Counted from the stretch's first letter, positions 28,626 through 38,937 are shown. The stretch: 64,000 bases of DNA from Candidatus Lariskella endosymbiont of Epinotia ramella (GCF_964019805.1 NZ_OZ026472.1:992001-1056000), one strand, 5' to 3'. Program-made: numbers and translations. The notes: generated by a model from the sequence alone, not told the origin.

Positions 28626-29471
28626 TTGAAACACAAAACATTATTCGTTTTTGATATCGAAACTATACCTGATTTGGTTGCTGCATCAAATTTAATATCA
28701 GATGAAGCAGATGCTGATAATTCCGAGACCAGCAGAGATTTTTTAACAAAAAAACTTAAAGAGTATCACCTAGATATTACTCAAGGAAAAAACTCATTCT
28801 TAAGACAGCCATTTCATAAAGTAGTTGCAATAAGTTTTTTAGAAGCAGATATAGAATATCAAGATGATTTTGAATACTATAAAATAAAGGATTTAAGATC
28901 AGGAGGAAATGTAGAATCTAGTGAAAAAGATCTTATCACGGGATTGTTTCAATATTTGAGGAAGATACATCCAAGATTTGTAAGCTTCAACGGCAAAACT
29001 TTTGATATGCCTGTTTTGAAATATCGAGCAATGCTTTATAACATATCACTAGATTGGTTCTATAAATCAGGCGATAAATGGAATAACTACAGCAGTAGAT
29101 ATTCACTAGACTGGCATTGTGACTTGCTAGAAGCATTTTCAGATTTTGGAAGCTCAGCAAGAGTTAAGATGAATGAAGTATGTGCAATGCTGGGCTTGCC
29201 AGGCAAAATGGAGATTGATGGCGGCATGGTTGAGCATATGTACTATGAAGGCAAAATTCAAGAAATCAGAGACTACTGTGAATTAGACGTATTGAATACA
29301 TATATACTATATTTGCGCTATGCGCACCATATTGGCAAAATGAAACGAGACGGATATATGAAATCTATCTCCGAAATCATATCTTTCTTAACATCAGGTA
29401 ATAAGGAACATTACAACATATTTCTGGAAAAATGGTTAAGCGGAGCGAGAGAAGAGGAATTTGAGTTATAA
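28626..29471 (+). CDS. Predicted 3'-5' exonuclease, PolB-like (DEDDy)
   Basis: A DnaQ-fold nuclease related to the proofreading domain of family B polymerases. Exo I is FVFDIETIPD (Asp and Glu), Exo II is FVSFNGKTFDMPVLKYR (Asp), and Exo III is YCELDVLNTYILYLRY (Asp, preceded by Tyr). All catalytic acids are present in 281 residues, a typical length for this stand-alone family. The start is a TTG three bases after mnmE, so translation is probably coupled. Its biological role is not established; DNA or RNA end trimming is likely. Confidence 0.85.
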   Translation: MKHKTLFVFDIETIPDLVAASNLISDEADADNSETSRDFLTKKLKEYHLDITQGKNSFLRQPFHKVVAISFLEADIEYQDDFEYYKIKDLRSGGNVESSEKDLITGLFQYLRKIHPRFVSFNGKTFDMPVLKYRAMLYNISLDWFYKSGDKWNNYSSRYSLDWHCDLLEAFSDFGSSARVKMNEVCAMLGLPGKMEIDGGMVEHMYYEGKIQEIRDYCELDVLNTYILYLRYAHHIGKMKRDGYMKSISEIISFLTSGNKEHYNIFLEKWLSGAREEEFEL

Positions 29472-29703
29472 AAATAACTTGTACAAATTGATTAATTCAA
29501 TATTAAACTGCATTCATTTATATATTAAACTGTGCACCTTTTTAAATAGAACCGCATATTATATGCAATAATATAAATCGATTATTTCTGATTTTGCACA
29601 CTATATATTGCAATTTTAGTCAAAATGATGCAGTTACTCACTAACGAAGTTATTGGATTCATTAATAATACAATCTGTTTAATTTCAACTACGATGTAGA
29701 AGC

Positions 29704-30243
29704 ATGACAAAAAATATACCAAATATATTGACACTACTGCGCATTTGCATGATACCAATTCTTATAATGTCATTTTATTTACAAGATAACTTTGCTCATT
29801 ATATGGCAGCTGGAATATTCATATTTGCTAGCATAACAGATTATTTTGATGGATTTTTAGCAAGACTTTGGAGCACACAATCACGCTTTGGAGCAGTTTT
29901 AGATCCAACTGCTGACAAAATGCTTGTTGCTTCTGCCCTGCTTATGCTGGTACACTTCGATAAGGTAGATGTTTTCCCTGCTATTGCTATATTATGTAGG
30001 GAGATATTGGTTTCTGGTCTTAGGGAACATCTAGCAGAAACAAAAGTTAGCATACCAGTAAGTAATATAGCAAAAATCAAGACTGTAATACAAATGATAG
30101 CCATCACAGTGTTATTGCTCAACGAAGAGTGCATAGGAATACCTTATACTGATGCAATCGGGCAATTTTTGATATGGATTGCAGCCATATTGACACTCGC
30201 TACAGGTTATGTTTATCTAAAGGAAGGATTAAAACATTTATAA
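29704..30243 (+). CDS. pgsA: CDP-diacylglycerol-glycerol-3-phosphate phosphatidyltransferase
   Basis: PgsA makes phosphatidylglycerol phosphate in the inner membrane. The CDP-alcohol phosphotransferase motif DGFLAR...G...D...D is complete in DYFDGFLARLWSTQSRFG and AVLDPTADK (about residues 46-72). Hydrophobic segments surround it, and length of 179 residues is normal. The trpF-like gene starts two bases after its stop. Confidence 0.95.
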   Translation: MTKNIPNILTLLRICMIPILIMSFYLQDNFAHYMAAGIFIFASITDYFDGFLARLWSTQSRFGAVLDPTADKMLVASALLMLVHFDKVDVFPAIAILCREILVSGLREHLAETKVSIPVSNIAKIKTVIQMIAITVLLLNEECIGIPYTDAIGQFLIWIAAILTLATGYVYLKEGLKHL

Positions 30244-30245
30244 GT

Positions 30246-30881
30246 ATGTATAGAGCACCACAGATTGCCGTAAAACTATGTGGGCTGAGCAATCGAGATA
30301 GTATATTATCTGCCGTACAGAATGGCGCTGACTATATAGGTTGCCATTTTGATCCCGCATCCGTAAATTGCATTACCCCAATTGCAGCAAGGGGAATGTT
30401 CATGGATATACCACTTTTAAGTGTAAAAAAGGTAGCAGTTGTAAATAAAGTAACAAATTTACTGCTTAACAATATTATTTCATTATTTCATCCAGATTAT
30501 ATACAGTTTAATGGCTTTGAATCACCTGACATGCTCAAAATTATCAAGTCACAGTTCAATTGCAAAATAATCAAGACATTTCATGTACAAAATTTTTATG
30601 ATTTTGAGAAGACGATACCATATGACGACGTAGTTGATATGTTTCTGTTCAAACCATCAAACCAATTTGAAGAATTTACGGATTGGAACATCTTTCACAA
30701 AATAGAGACAGACAAACCATGGATATTATCTGGTGACATTTCTAGGTATAATTTCCACTATATAGTTCGAGAAACAAGCGCTAAGATATTAGATGTAGAA
30801 AGCGGAATTGAATCTATTCCAGGAAGACAAGACCCGATACTAATCAAAAGTGTTATAGAGTCAATACACAGTTATTTTTAA
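30246..30881 (+). CDS. Phosphoribosylanthranilate isomerase-like protein, catalytic Asp missing
   Basis: Related to TrpF, the beta/alpha-barrel isomerase of tryptophan synthesis. The N-terminal VKLCGLSNRD keeps the conserved Cys, and the end LDVESGIESIPGRQD matches the family's last phosphate-binding motif. However, the segment equal to the usual LLD..GGTG reads DMFLFKPSNQFEEFTDW: the general-acid Asp position appears as Lys and the GGTG phosphate loop is absent. No other trp gene is in the window. It may be an inactive or repurposed barrel. Start at the ATG at 30246, two bases after pgsA; the 211-residue length is near normal. Confidence 0.7.
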   Translation: MYRAPQIAVKLCGLSNRDSILSAVQNGADYIGCHFDPASVNCITPIAARGMFMDIPLLSVKKVAVVNKVTNLLLNNIISLFHPDYIQFNGFESPDMLKIIKSQFNCKIIKTFHVQNFYDFEKTIPYDDVVDMFLFKPSNQFEEFTDWNIFHKIETDKPWILSGDISRYNFHYIVRETSAKILDVESGIESIPGRQDPILIKSVIESIHSYF

Positions 30882-30887
30882 TATTTA

Positions 30888-31604
30888 TTACCTGCGCTTT
30901 CGTTTTAAAAAAATATAAAATGCACCACTTCCTCCATGATGCTGGGCTGCATGGCTGAAATACAGTATTTTATCTTTCACAGACTTTATATTGACCCATT
31001 CTTGTATCATGCCATTAATTGTATCATTTTTTATTAAATCACATCTTTTTGCCCTACCCTTTCCTGTGATTACAAGAAGCAGTCTTTGTCCGTTTAAATA
31101 TGCTGCAGTAACAAATTGTTCAAACATATAAAATGCAGATTCTATAGTATATCCATGCAAATCAATTGAAGAATCTATGTTGCACTTTCCTGATGATATG
31201 CTTCTAATTTTTTTATGAGAAAGGCATGAATTATGCGCAATAAGTAATTTGTCTCTATACTCTTCTAATTCTAACAATCTGGCTGTTTTCAAAGTATGAG
31301 TAAGGTGTAATTTCTCAACCTTCTTGATATTTAGATTCATCTTATTAGACACTTCTTTTCTAAGGCACGATTTTTCTTTACGTTGTTTTTCCTCTAATGC
31401 TTTAAGAGAATAGATATTATTATCATATAATGCTATGTCATTAGACTCTTTATAAGATTCTTCAATCGAAGAGTGGTTTATATCTTCTTGATATAATTTT
31501 ATTGAAGATTTTTTAATTAAGTGACTCTTACTCTCCTTAATTTCTTCATCCTCTAAGAACTTTAACCACTCCAATATATCTTTTTTTGGGACATCTTTAG
31601 ACAT
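30888..31604 (-). CDS. Smr-domain protein
   Basis: A protein with a C-terminal Smr (small MutS-related) domain: SIDLHGYTIESAFYMFEQFV opens the domain (LDLHG motif), then LLLVITGKGRAKR (TGxG motif) and AAQHHGGSGAFYIFLKRKRR. Smr domains bind or cut nucleic acid. The N-terminal half is Lys/Glu-rich and low in conservation. The ATG at 31604 (238 residues) is preferred over one 13 codons upstream because the N-terminus then starts MSKDVPKKDILEW, like other alphaproteobacterial members. Convergent with the trpF-like gene, 6 bases apart. The stretch from 31605 to 31990 shows no gene. Confidence 0.85.
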   Translation of the reverse strand: MSKDVPKKDILEWLKFLEDEEIKESKSHLIKKSSIKLYQEDINHSSIEESYKESNDIALYDNNIYSLKALEEKQRKEKSCLRKEVSNKMNLNIKKVEKLHLTHTLKTARLLELEEYRDKLLIAHNSCLSHKKIRSISSGKCNIDSSIDLHGYTIESAFYMFEQFVTAAYLNGQRLLLVITGKGRAKRCDLIKNDTINGMIQEWVNIKSVKDKILYFSHAAQHHGGSGAFYIFLKRKRR

Positions 31605-31990
31605 AAAAGCTATAAAAAGTGATATTTTTTTCTTATAATACAAGAAGCCACAGCAATTTTTTGATATAAGATAACCTAGGTACTGCCGACAAAGTGCTAT
31701 ACCATTTTGCTACTTTAGTAGTGAGTTGCAATATACCTACTTTGCAAAAATCATTGAATTTTATATTTCAAAAACTTTAGGAATTGGCAAATCGCGTTAA
31801 TAACATTATTCTTCTCAGGATATAGCTATCAATATACAAGCTCATCTAACCAGATGCTTACCATATCTTTACTAATTGTGTCAATTATGCAGCATAGGTG
31901 ATCTTGACTCGCAAGTAGAAACGTTGTATAATTTGCCTCTGGTATATTGCAATCCAACACTTTATAATTATTTTGTAACTTTGAAATTTT

Positions 31991-32260
31991 ATGGCTAATC
32001 ACAGATCCGCAATTAAAGCTCATCGCGCTTCGTTAAAAAGATCAAAAAGGAATACACAGAGAGTCAGTAGAATTAAGACTTTTACTAAGAAGTTAGAAGC
32101 TGCTATTGCAAAAAATGACTTCACTGATTTAAAGGCAATGCTTAGCACAGTCGAATCTGAAATCATGCGTGGCGTGAAGTTTGGTGTCTTGAAGCTAAAT
32201 GCAGCCTCTAGAAAAGTTAGCCAACTCACAAAAAAAATCAAAGCTCTAGAAAGCGTTTAA
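31991..32260 (+). CDS. rpsT: Small-subunit ribosomal protein S20
   Basis: S20 binds 16S rRNA in the small subunit. The protein starts MANHRSAIKAHRASLKRSKR, and the remainder is Lys/Arg-rich helix with the family spacing (GVLKLNAASRKVSQL). 89 residues is normal. It is the first gene of a pair with tpiA, 20 bases downstream. Confidence 0.95.
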   Translation: MANHRSAIKAHRASLKRSKRNTQRVSRIKTFTKKLEAAIAKNDFTDLKAMLSTVESEIMRGVKFGVLKLNAASRKVSQLTKKIKALESV

Positions 32261-32280
32261 TTTTATATTAACATGATTTT

Positions 32281-33165
32281 GTGCGCTTAGTAGTAGCAAA
32301 CTGGAAAATGAATTGTGACAAGGCTAGCGCTTCCCGCCTTGTCTCCGCTGTTATGGAAGCATTCACAGGTAACATTACATGTGGTATTGGTGGAGTAGAA
32401 GTTGTTTTTTGTCCACCGTATGTGTATCTTGGCACTGTCTCTGCCATGATCAATAACTCATCTTCATATCAAAGCAGCTTTCCCTCCATACATCCTCCTC
32501 TTCCTTATGATAACTCAGTGGTCACCATTGAAAATCTAGATTCCATAGAAGCTGCTTGTAACATCACAAATCATTCTTCTGAATTATCGCTAAAGTTTAC
32601 ACTTGGAGCACAGGATGTTTCTGAATATTGCGAATACGGCCCACATACAGGACAGGTAAATTCGCGTATGCTCTTTGATCTTGGCTGTAAATATTCAATA
32701 GTTGGACACTCAGAGTGCAGGATAGCAAAACCCGAATCTAACTTATCGATCTCAAAAAAAGTATGTTCATTGCTAAAGAGTAAAGTGACCCCTATAATAT
32801 GTGTTGGTGAATCCACACAACAAAGAAATAGCGGAACTTATATACATGACATTCTAGATCAACTTCATGGCTCAATTCATCTGCTAGATACAGAAAGTAT
32901 CAGCGATATGATAATCGCATACGAACCACTATGGTCTATTGGTTCTGGCAACATTCCAACTCTAAGTGATATCAATGAAGTAGCAACCGTTATAAAAAAT
33001 CACTATACAGGAATAAAATTTTTATATGGTGGCTCTGTTAATTCCTCAAACATTAGCATGCTCAGCAGTATTCATAGTATAGACGGAATTCTTGTTGGAA
33101 ACGCAAGTCTTGATGCACATGAATTCACAAAAATTATCCGCGCAGTTTCTTACAAAGAAAAATAG
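32281..33165 (+). CDS. tpiA: Triosephosphate isomerase with an extra internal loop
   Basis: TpiA interconverts dihydroxyacetone phosphate and glyceraldehyde 3-phosphate. Catalytic residues are present: Asn and Lys in VVANWKMN, His in YSIVGHSECR, Glu in IAYEPLWSIGSG; the C-terminal FLYGGSVNSSNIS and DGILVGNASL bind phosphate. At 294 residues it is about 40 longer than usual. The excess lies between VYLGTVSAMINN and LGAQDVSEY, a Ser/Pro/Asn-rich stretch. The GTG at 32281 starts directly before the conserved RLVVANWK. In an organism with reduced glycolysis the enzyme could serve lipid precursor supply. Confidence 0.93.
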   Translation: MRLVVANWKMNCDKASASRLVSAVMEAFTGNITCGIGGVEVVFCPPYVYLGTVSAMINNSSSYQSSFPSIHPPLPYDNSVVTIENLDSIEAACNITNHSSELSLKFTLGAQDVSEYCEYGPHTGQVNSRMLFDLGCKYSIVGHSECRIAKPESNLSISKKVCSLLKSKVTPIICVGESTQQRNSGTYIHDILDQLHGSIHLLDTESISDMIIAYEPLWSIGSGNIPTLSDINEVATVIKNHYTGIKFLYGGSVNSSNISMLSSIHSIDGILVGNASLDAHEFTKIIRAVSYKEK

Positions 33166-33290
33166 CTTAAACTGCAAAAGTCCAAGCTATTACTTGTAAA
33201 TTTATGAAATGTGATACTTGGAAATCTCTATCACTAGCATTGGTTTTGTCGCAATAAGTTAATAAATGCGACGAACAAATCTATATCTTG

Positions 33291-33345
33291 TCTATCCGCC
33301 AAAAATTTATTTGCTATGCAAATAAATTATTAACGAACGGACTAT
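33291..33345. repeat. Family A hairpin core (A5), possible bidirectional terminator
   Basis: Short copy: tctatccgccaaaaatttat then the stem aaatttatttgc / gcaaataaatta. It lies between the convergent tpiA and dnaE genes, where a two-way terminator would be useful. Confidence 0.6.
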
Positions 33346-33367
33346 AAAATTTAACTTATTTTAAATG

Positions 33368-36300
33368 CTAAACCTCAACAAGTTCTATTCCGTCTATGTG
33401 CTTCATTTTCTCTAAATACTCTTTTGTCACAAATATTTGCTTCTGATGTGTAAAGTATATTGTAAACGTTTTATCTGAAATTTGATCAGTAACCTCAGAG
33501 CATTTTAGTTTCGCTATGATATTGATTTGTACTCCAGATTCGCAAATCTCATTTGCTATCTTATCTATTACTTCTATTTTCGATACATAAACGTTGAAAA
33601 AAGAGTTAACTTTTGATAAATAATCGTCAAGATCATGTATTTTTTCGATAATTATTTTAACTCCTGCAGCATCCTTTCTAGTTTCAACTTCGCAAAATAC
33701 AGCATGCCCCTCAGCAATTAGATCTGCATTTTCATATAAAATCTGTTCATTAAATATAGAAACATCTATCATTCCGTTTGGATCTGAGAGTTGCAGAAAT
33801 GCAAACTTACCTCTAGGAGTGGAACGTATTTTCTTATTGATAACAATCCCCGCTATGTTCATTTTGGCCGCGTTCTTATCAGCTAAGCGCTCGATTAAAT
33901 CTGAAGTTATTACCTTTGCTTTTTGTAGTTTGACTTTGTGCTCAGACAGTGGATGCGACGATAGATAAAACCCCAGCGCTTCAAATTCCATCTTTGAACC
34001 TTCTTTCTGATCCCAATCTTGGCATAGTTGTAATTCCGGCCTGAGGCAATATTGCTTGCCGTCTTGAGCAAAAAGATCTATTTGTGAAGAAGAGTTGTTA
34101 TGGTAGAAATTTAAATATTTTATTAATGTATCAACATTTGAGAAAATCTGCTTTTTATTATCCGCTATAGAGTTTAATGCTCCAGCTTTCGCAAGATTTT
34201 CTATAGCTCTTTTGTTAATAGCGTTATGTGAGCATCTCTCAAGTACATCAAAAATGTCGGTAAATGATCCATTTTCTTGCCGTTCTTTTACTAAGATTTC
34301 CATCGCAGAAATTCCGACATTTTTAATACCAGCAAGTCCAAACCTTATAGCATCTCCCTCGATTTTGAAATATGCCGCGGAACTATTGATATCAGGAGGC
34401 AAGATTTTTATTTTAAAATGTCTAGCATCTGAACAGAACATACTTATCTTGTCTGAGTCGTGTATCTCAAGGTTAATAGAAGCTGTAAAAAATTGCAGTG
34501 GGTAATGCGCTTTTAGATATGCAGTTTGATATGAGATTACAGAGTATGCAGCAGCGTGAGATTTATTAAATCCATAACTTGCAAACTTCTCGACTAAGCC
34601 GAATATTTCTTGTGCTTGCTGTTTTTCTATTCCTCCCTTTACAGCACCATTCACAAAGCCTTCACGTAATCTTTCCATCTCAGCTTTGTTTTTCTTACCC
34701 ATTGCCCTTCTGAGCAAATCTGCCTGTCCTAAGCTATAGCCAGCAAGGATCTTAGCAATCTCCATAACTTGCTCTTGGTATATTATGATACCGTATGTTT
34801 CGCTAAGTAACTCTTCAAGCTTCTTATGTATGTGAGATACCTTTTCAAGGCCATGTTTTCGCTTGATATAGCTTGGTATATTATCCATAGGGCCCGGTCT
34901 ATATAGCGACGCAAGTGCCATTAAGTCTCCAATACAATCTGGCTTCAGATTTTTAATGGAGCCGCGCATACCAACACCCTCAAACTGAAATACCCCTATG
35001 GTTTCTCCTCTGGAGAGCATTTGATAAGTTTTTTGGTCGTCAAGGCCAATACTATTGATATCGAAGAATTTTGGATTATCCTTACTTTTATTTTCTTGTA
35101 TAATACTCTCATTGATAAGAGAGCAGGTTTTGGAAATGACCGTTAATGTTTTAAGTCCAAGAAAGTCAAATTTTATGAGGCCGGCAGATTCAGCATATTT
35201 CAGTGAATATTGCACTGCTTGCATTGTTGAATTCGCATCCTGATAAAGAGGGGCAAGCTCTATGATAGGGCGATCTGATATTACTATTCCCGCTGCATGT
35301 GTTGATACATGCCTATTTATCCCTTCAAGTTGCAAGCCAATTGAAAGTAATTTATCAATATCTGGATCATTTCCTCTTTGCGCTTGTAATTCTTTGTCTA
35401 ATTTTATTGCTTCAGAGAGTGTAATTGGATTTGCTGGATTATGAGGAACAGATTTGCTTATCTTATCTATAAGACCATATGGAAGTTGCATAACGCGACC
35501 AACATCTCTAAGCACTGCTCTTGCTTGTAATTTTCCAAATGTTATTATCTGTGCTACTCTCTCCTCGCCATATTTTTGCTGTACGTACCCTATCACCTCA
35601 TCCCTGCGCTCTTGACAGAAGTCGATATCAAAATCTGGCATTGAGACTCTTTCAGGATTTAAAAATCTCTCAAACAGCAGGCCAAATTTTATAGGATCAA
35701 GATCTGTAATTTCAAGAGCCCAAGCTACTATCGATCCAACACCCGATCCTCTTCCTGGACCGACAGGAATTCCTTGATTTTTACTCCATTTGATGAAGTC
35801 TGAGACTATCAAAAAATACCCAGGAAAGTTCATCTTATTTATAACTTCTAGTTCAAATTCTAGCCTTGAGAAATACTCCTCTCTCTCTTTTGAATCTGTG
35901 ATATCACTAATTCTATTCTCAAGTCCTATTTTGGCAGCATTGCGAAGAGCTTCAGCTTCACTAATGCTTTTGGTATTTCCAGAAATGTCTTGTGACTGTG
36001 TAGTGAACTTAGGCAGCATTGGAGCTCTCTCCTCTGCCATAGCCGAGCATTTCATTGCAATCAATGCTGTGTTTTCGATTGCTTCTGGCAAATCGCTGAA
36101 GAGTTTCACCATCTCGCTTGGTGATTTGAAATAATTATGTATGCCTGCTTTTGGCCTTGTATCTTCGAGCAAATACTTACTTTCTGTTATACAAAGCAGC
36201 GCGTCTTGAGCTACCATAAGTTCTGGTGTGAGATAAGATATGGGGTTGCTTGCAACAATCGGTATATTATATTTATATGCAAGATCTAAGCATACATTCT

Positions 36301-36880
36301 CCAGCGCGGCATCTATTTTATCACTATTCCTAATAAACTCTAAAAAGAAATTATCTTCAAATTGTTTGCTTAGACTGACAACTAATTCCTCAAGTTGAGC
36401 AGTTTTGCCAGAATGAAATAGTTCACTTGCTATACCCTGTGTGCCTGGTGATAATAGCACTATGCCATCTGATTTTTGAAATAGTTGCTCTAGTGTAATA
36501 TAAAATGTAACATCACCTTTTGTATGCAAAAATGAATGGCTTACAAGGTATAATAAATTTCTATATCCACTTTCGTTTTTAGCTATTATAAAAAAGTCGT
36601 GTAGATTTAATTGATTACCATTTTGTAGAGCAAATTGTTGAGGTAATAAGACTTTGATTATACAGCCTATCAACGGCTTGATGCCGTTTTTTACACATTC
36701 CATGGAAAATTCTAAAGAGCCAAATAAATTACCGTAATCAGCAAGGCAAAGTGCTGGCATCTTATACTTTAGAGATTCTTTAACAAGTGCTTGAATTTTG
36801 TTTGTACTTTTACCAAGAGAATAATCTGAGTGTGCTCTAAGATGTATAAAAAGGTTTTCTAAATTACTGGATGAATGCAT
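33368..36880 (-). CDS. dnaE: DNA polymerase III alpha subunit
   Basis: The replicative polymerase. The N-terminal PHP domain begins FIHLRAHSDYSLGKS. The catalytic acids are in MPDFDIDFCQERRDEVI and KFDFLGLKTL. GVGMRGSIKNLKPD and AIYRPGPM-type sequence (ASLYRPGPMDNIPSY) are typical, as is the tandem HhH region. The OB fold is INIAGIVINKKIRSTPRGKF. Length of 1170 residues is standard for DnaE1. Monocistronic, convergent with tpiA. Confidence 0.97.
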   Translation of the reverse strand: MHSSSNLENLFIHLRAHSDYSLGKSTNKIQALVKESLKYKMPALCLADYGNLFGSLEFSMECVKNGIKPLIGCIIKVLLPQQFALQNGNQLNLHDFFIIAKNESGYRNLLYLVSHSFLHTKGDVTFYITLEQLFQKSDGIVLLSPGTQGIASELFHSGKTAQLEELVVSLSKQFEDNFFLEFIRNSDKIDAALENVCLDLAYKYNIPIVASNPISYLTPELMVAQDALLCITESKYLLEDTRPKAGIHNYFKSPSEMVKLFSDLPEAIENTALIAMKCSAMAEERAPMLPKFTTQSQDISGNTKSISEAEALRNAAKIGLENRISDITDSKEREEYFSRLEFELEVINKMNFPGYFLIVSDFIKWSKNQGIPVGPGRGSGVGSIVAWALEITDLDPIKFGLLFERFLNPERVSMPDFDIDFCQERRDEVIGYVQQKYGEERVAQIITFGKLQARAVLRDVGRVMQLPYGLIDKISKSVPHNPANPITLSEAIKLDKELQAQRGNDPDIDKLLSIGLQLEGINRHVSTHAAGIVISDRPIIELAPLYQDANSTMQAVQYSLKYAESAGLIKFDFLGLKTLTVISKTCSLINESIIQENKSKDNPKFFDINSIGLDDQKTYQMLSRGETIGVFQFEGVGMRGSIKNLKPDCIGDLMALASLYRPGPMDNIPSYIKRKHGLEKVSHIHKKLEELLSETYGIIIYQEQVMEIAKILAGYSLGQADLLRRAMGKKNKAEMERLREGFVNGAVKGGIEKQQAQEIFGLVEKFASYGFNKSHAAAYSVISYQTAYLKAHYPLQFFTASINLEIHDSDKISMFCSDARHFKIKILPPDINSSAAYFKIEGDAIRFGLAGIKNVGISAMEILVKERQENGSFTDIFDVLERCSHNAINKRAIENLAKAGALNSIADNKKQIFSNVDTLIKYLNFYHNNSSSQIDLFAQDGKQYCLRPELQLCQDWDQKEGSKMEFEALGFYLSSHPLSEHKVKLQKAKVITSDLIERLADKNAAKMNIAGIVINKKIRSTPRGKFAFLQLSDPNGMIDVSIFNEQILYENADLIAEGHAVFCEVETRKDAAGVKIIIEKIHDLDDYLSKVNSFFNVYVSKIEVIDKIANEICESGVQINIIAKLKCSEVTDQISDKTFTIYFTHQKQIFVTKEYLEKMKHIDGIELVEV

Positions 36881-37112
36881 TGATTGTTTGTTTGTGATTC
36901 AAAATTGTATCGACACGACATAATTCTATAACATATAATGCATGAACTTGAAACATCATGATTTATACTGAAGTTTTATTTTTGATGCTTTTCAAATTGT
37001 ATACTTTTTGATACATTGCCCTGGATTATTCATTTGATTTGCCATTGTGATTAATATGGCAAACACGATCAATATTTCTCAAGAATTTTAAAACTTACTT
37101 TTATTTACTTAC

Positions 37113-38705
37113 ATGTTTTATATTCCAAAGTGGAAAGAGTTCTTTATATGGTGTTGTTGCCTACTTGCAATATATTTTGCACTTCCTAGTATGTTTATAG
37201 GCAGCAGTAGTAATTTGCTTAATTACCTGCCTAAAAATACTGTGAATTTAGGTTTAGATCTTAGAGGAGGAGTTTCTTTATTGCTCGAAGCGGACCTTGA
37301 TAATTATAGAAAAGAGGTTCTGCAACAAGCTTTTTCTCAACTAAAAGTGCAGTTCAAGAAAGATACTACACATTCTGTAGAATTTGAACTACTACCTGAT
37401 TTACAAGGAATTAACCTAAAGCTCAGAAAAGAAATATCAAAAGACTTGCATGAACAACTCTTAAAAAAAGTAAAAGAGACTGTGGGGCAAAACTTTCGCG
37501 TTCGTACTGAAACAGATGTTATATCAGTAAAGCTTGATAGTGATATGCTTCAAGCAGCTGAAGGCAAGATAATGGAGCAAAGCATTGAAATAATAAGAAG
37601 ACGTATAGACGAAAAAGGTGCTAAGGAGATTGATCTACAAAAACAAGGGAAAAATCAGATTTTACTGCAAGTTCCTGGAGCAAGTTCACCTGAACAAATT
37701 AAGAGATTGCTCGGCCGCACTGCAAAGCTTTCATTCCATCTTGTGGATCTAGAAATTACAAAAAAATTTCTGGAATCTAGGGTAAGACCTCCAATTGGGT
37801 TTAAAATTCTGTTGTTTAGTGCTGGTAACAGTGAAAGCAATCAGCGTTATTTGGCTGTTGAATCAGAATCTATGCTCAGTGGTGACATGTTGATTGATGC
37901 ACAAGTTGTAGTAAATACATCAAAACCTGCAGTGAGTTTTAAACTAAGTAGCGTTGGAAGTAGGATATTTGCGGATATATCATCAAAAAATACAGGTAAA
38001 ATGCTTGCAATTGTTCTTGATAATGAGGTTATAAGCGCACCTGTAATTAATGAACCTATCATTGGTGGCTCTGGAGTAATTTCAGGAAGCTTCTCTATGG
38101 AAACTGCAAATGAACTTGCTCTTATGCTTAGGTCTGGCGCACTTGCTACCCCACTAAATATAATTGAAGAGAGAGTAGTAGGACCAAATTTAGGCAGTGA
38201 TTCCATAGAAGCAGGCGCACGCGCCATGATTGCTGGAGCTATTGTAGTGATTATATTTATGGTTGCATTTTATGGTGTATTTGGTTTAATAGCAGATATA
38301 GCAATGATAATGAATATATTTTTCATATTTGCTATGTTAAGCTTTTTAGACGCTACACTTACGTTACCTGGTCTGGCTGGAATAGTTTTAACGCTTGGTA
38401 TGGCAGTTGATTCTAATGTTCTTATCTGTGAACGCATCAAAGAAGAGCTGCGCTTAGGAAAGAAAATGTTACCAGCCATCTCAAGTGGATATAAAGCCGC
38501 CTTCTTTACAATAGTCGATTCTAATGTGACAACCGTGATTGCAGGACTTGCTTTATATTGTTTTGGAAGTGGACCTATCAAAGGTTTTGCTGTGACATTA
38601 ATAATAGGAATTGCCAGCTCTATGTTTACAGCTGTACTTTTATCCAAGGTTTTATTACTCAACTGGTATAGAGTTTTTAAGTTAAAATGTTTGAAGCTTA
38701 TTTAG
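37113..38705 (+). CDS. secD: Protein translocase subunit SecD
   Basis: SecD, with SecF and YajC, uses the proton gradient to pull proteins through SecYEG. After the first membrane segment comes the conserved LGLDLRGGVSLLLEAD, then a periplasmic region with LLQVPGASSPEQIKRLLGRT, and five more membrane segments in the C-terminal third (GIVLTLGMAVDSNVLICERI motif). 530 residues is typical. Neither yajC nor secF is adjacent. Confidence 0.96.
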   Translation: MFYIPKWKEFFIWCCCLLAIYFALPSMFIGSSSNLLNYLPKNTVNLGLDLRGGVSLLLEADLDNYRKEVLQQAFSQLKVQFKKDTTHSVEFELLPDLQGINLKLRKEISKDLHEQLLKKVKETVGQNFRVRTETDVISVKLDSDMLQAAEGKIMEQSIEIIRRRIDEKGAKEIDLQKQGKNQILLQVPGASSPEQIKRLLGRTAKLSFHLVDLEITKKFLESRVRPPIGFKILLFSAGNSESNQRYLAVESESMLSGDMLIDAQVVVNTSKPAVSFKLSSVGSRIFADISSKNTGKMLAIVLDNEVISAPVINEPIIGGSGVISGSFSMETANELALMLRSGALATPLNIIEERVVGPNLGSDSIEAGARAMIAGAIVVIIFMVAFYGVFGLIADIAMIMNIFFIFAMLSFLDATLTLPGLAGIVLTLGMAVDSNVLICERIKEELRLGKKMLPAISSGYKAAFFTIVDSNVTTVIAGLALYCFGSGPIKGFAVTLIIGIASSMFTAVLLSKVLLLNWYRVFKLKCLKLI

Positions 38706-38744
38706 ATTCACTATAAATATTTTTTAGTATATATTATTAATGAT

Positions 38745-38890
38745 AAATGAAGAGTTATTATTTAATTATGTATATATAAAGCGATACTTCCAAAAAAGTC
38801 AGCAAGAATGCGACATATGATATACAAAATTACATGAAAAGCATTTTAAATGTGCCAATTTTGAAAAGTATGACGAGTATATAGCTTGCA
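38745..38890 (+). repeat. Decayed family B repeat copy (B4)
   Basis: Pieces aatgaagagttattatttaa, acttccaaaaaagtcagcaa and ttttgaaaagtatgacgagt appear in family B order. No gene in the gap. Confidence 0.5.
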
Positions 38891-38937
38891 AAATAAGAAG
38901 ATATTTGACCAGTATAAGAACTTATTAGATTAGATAA

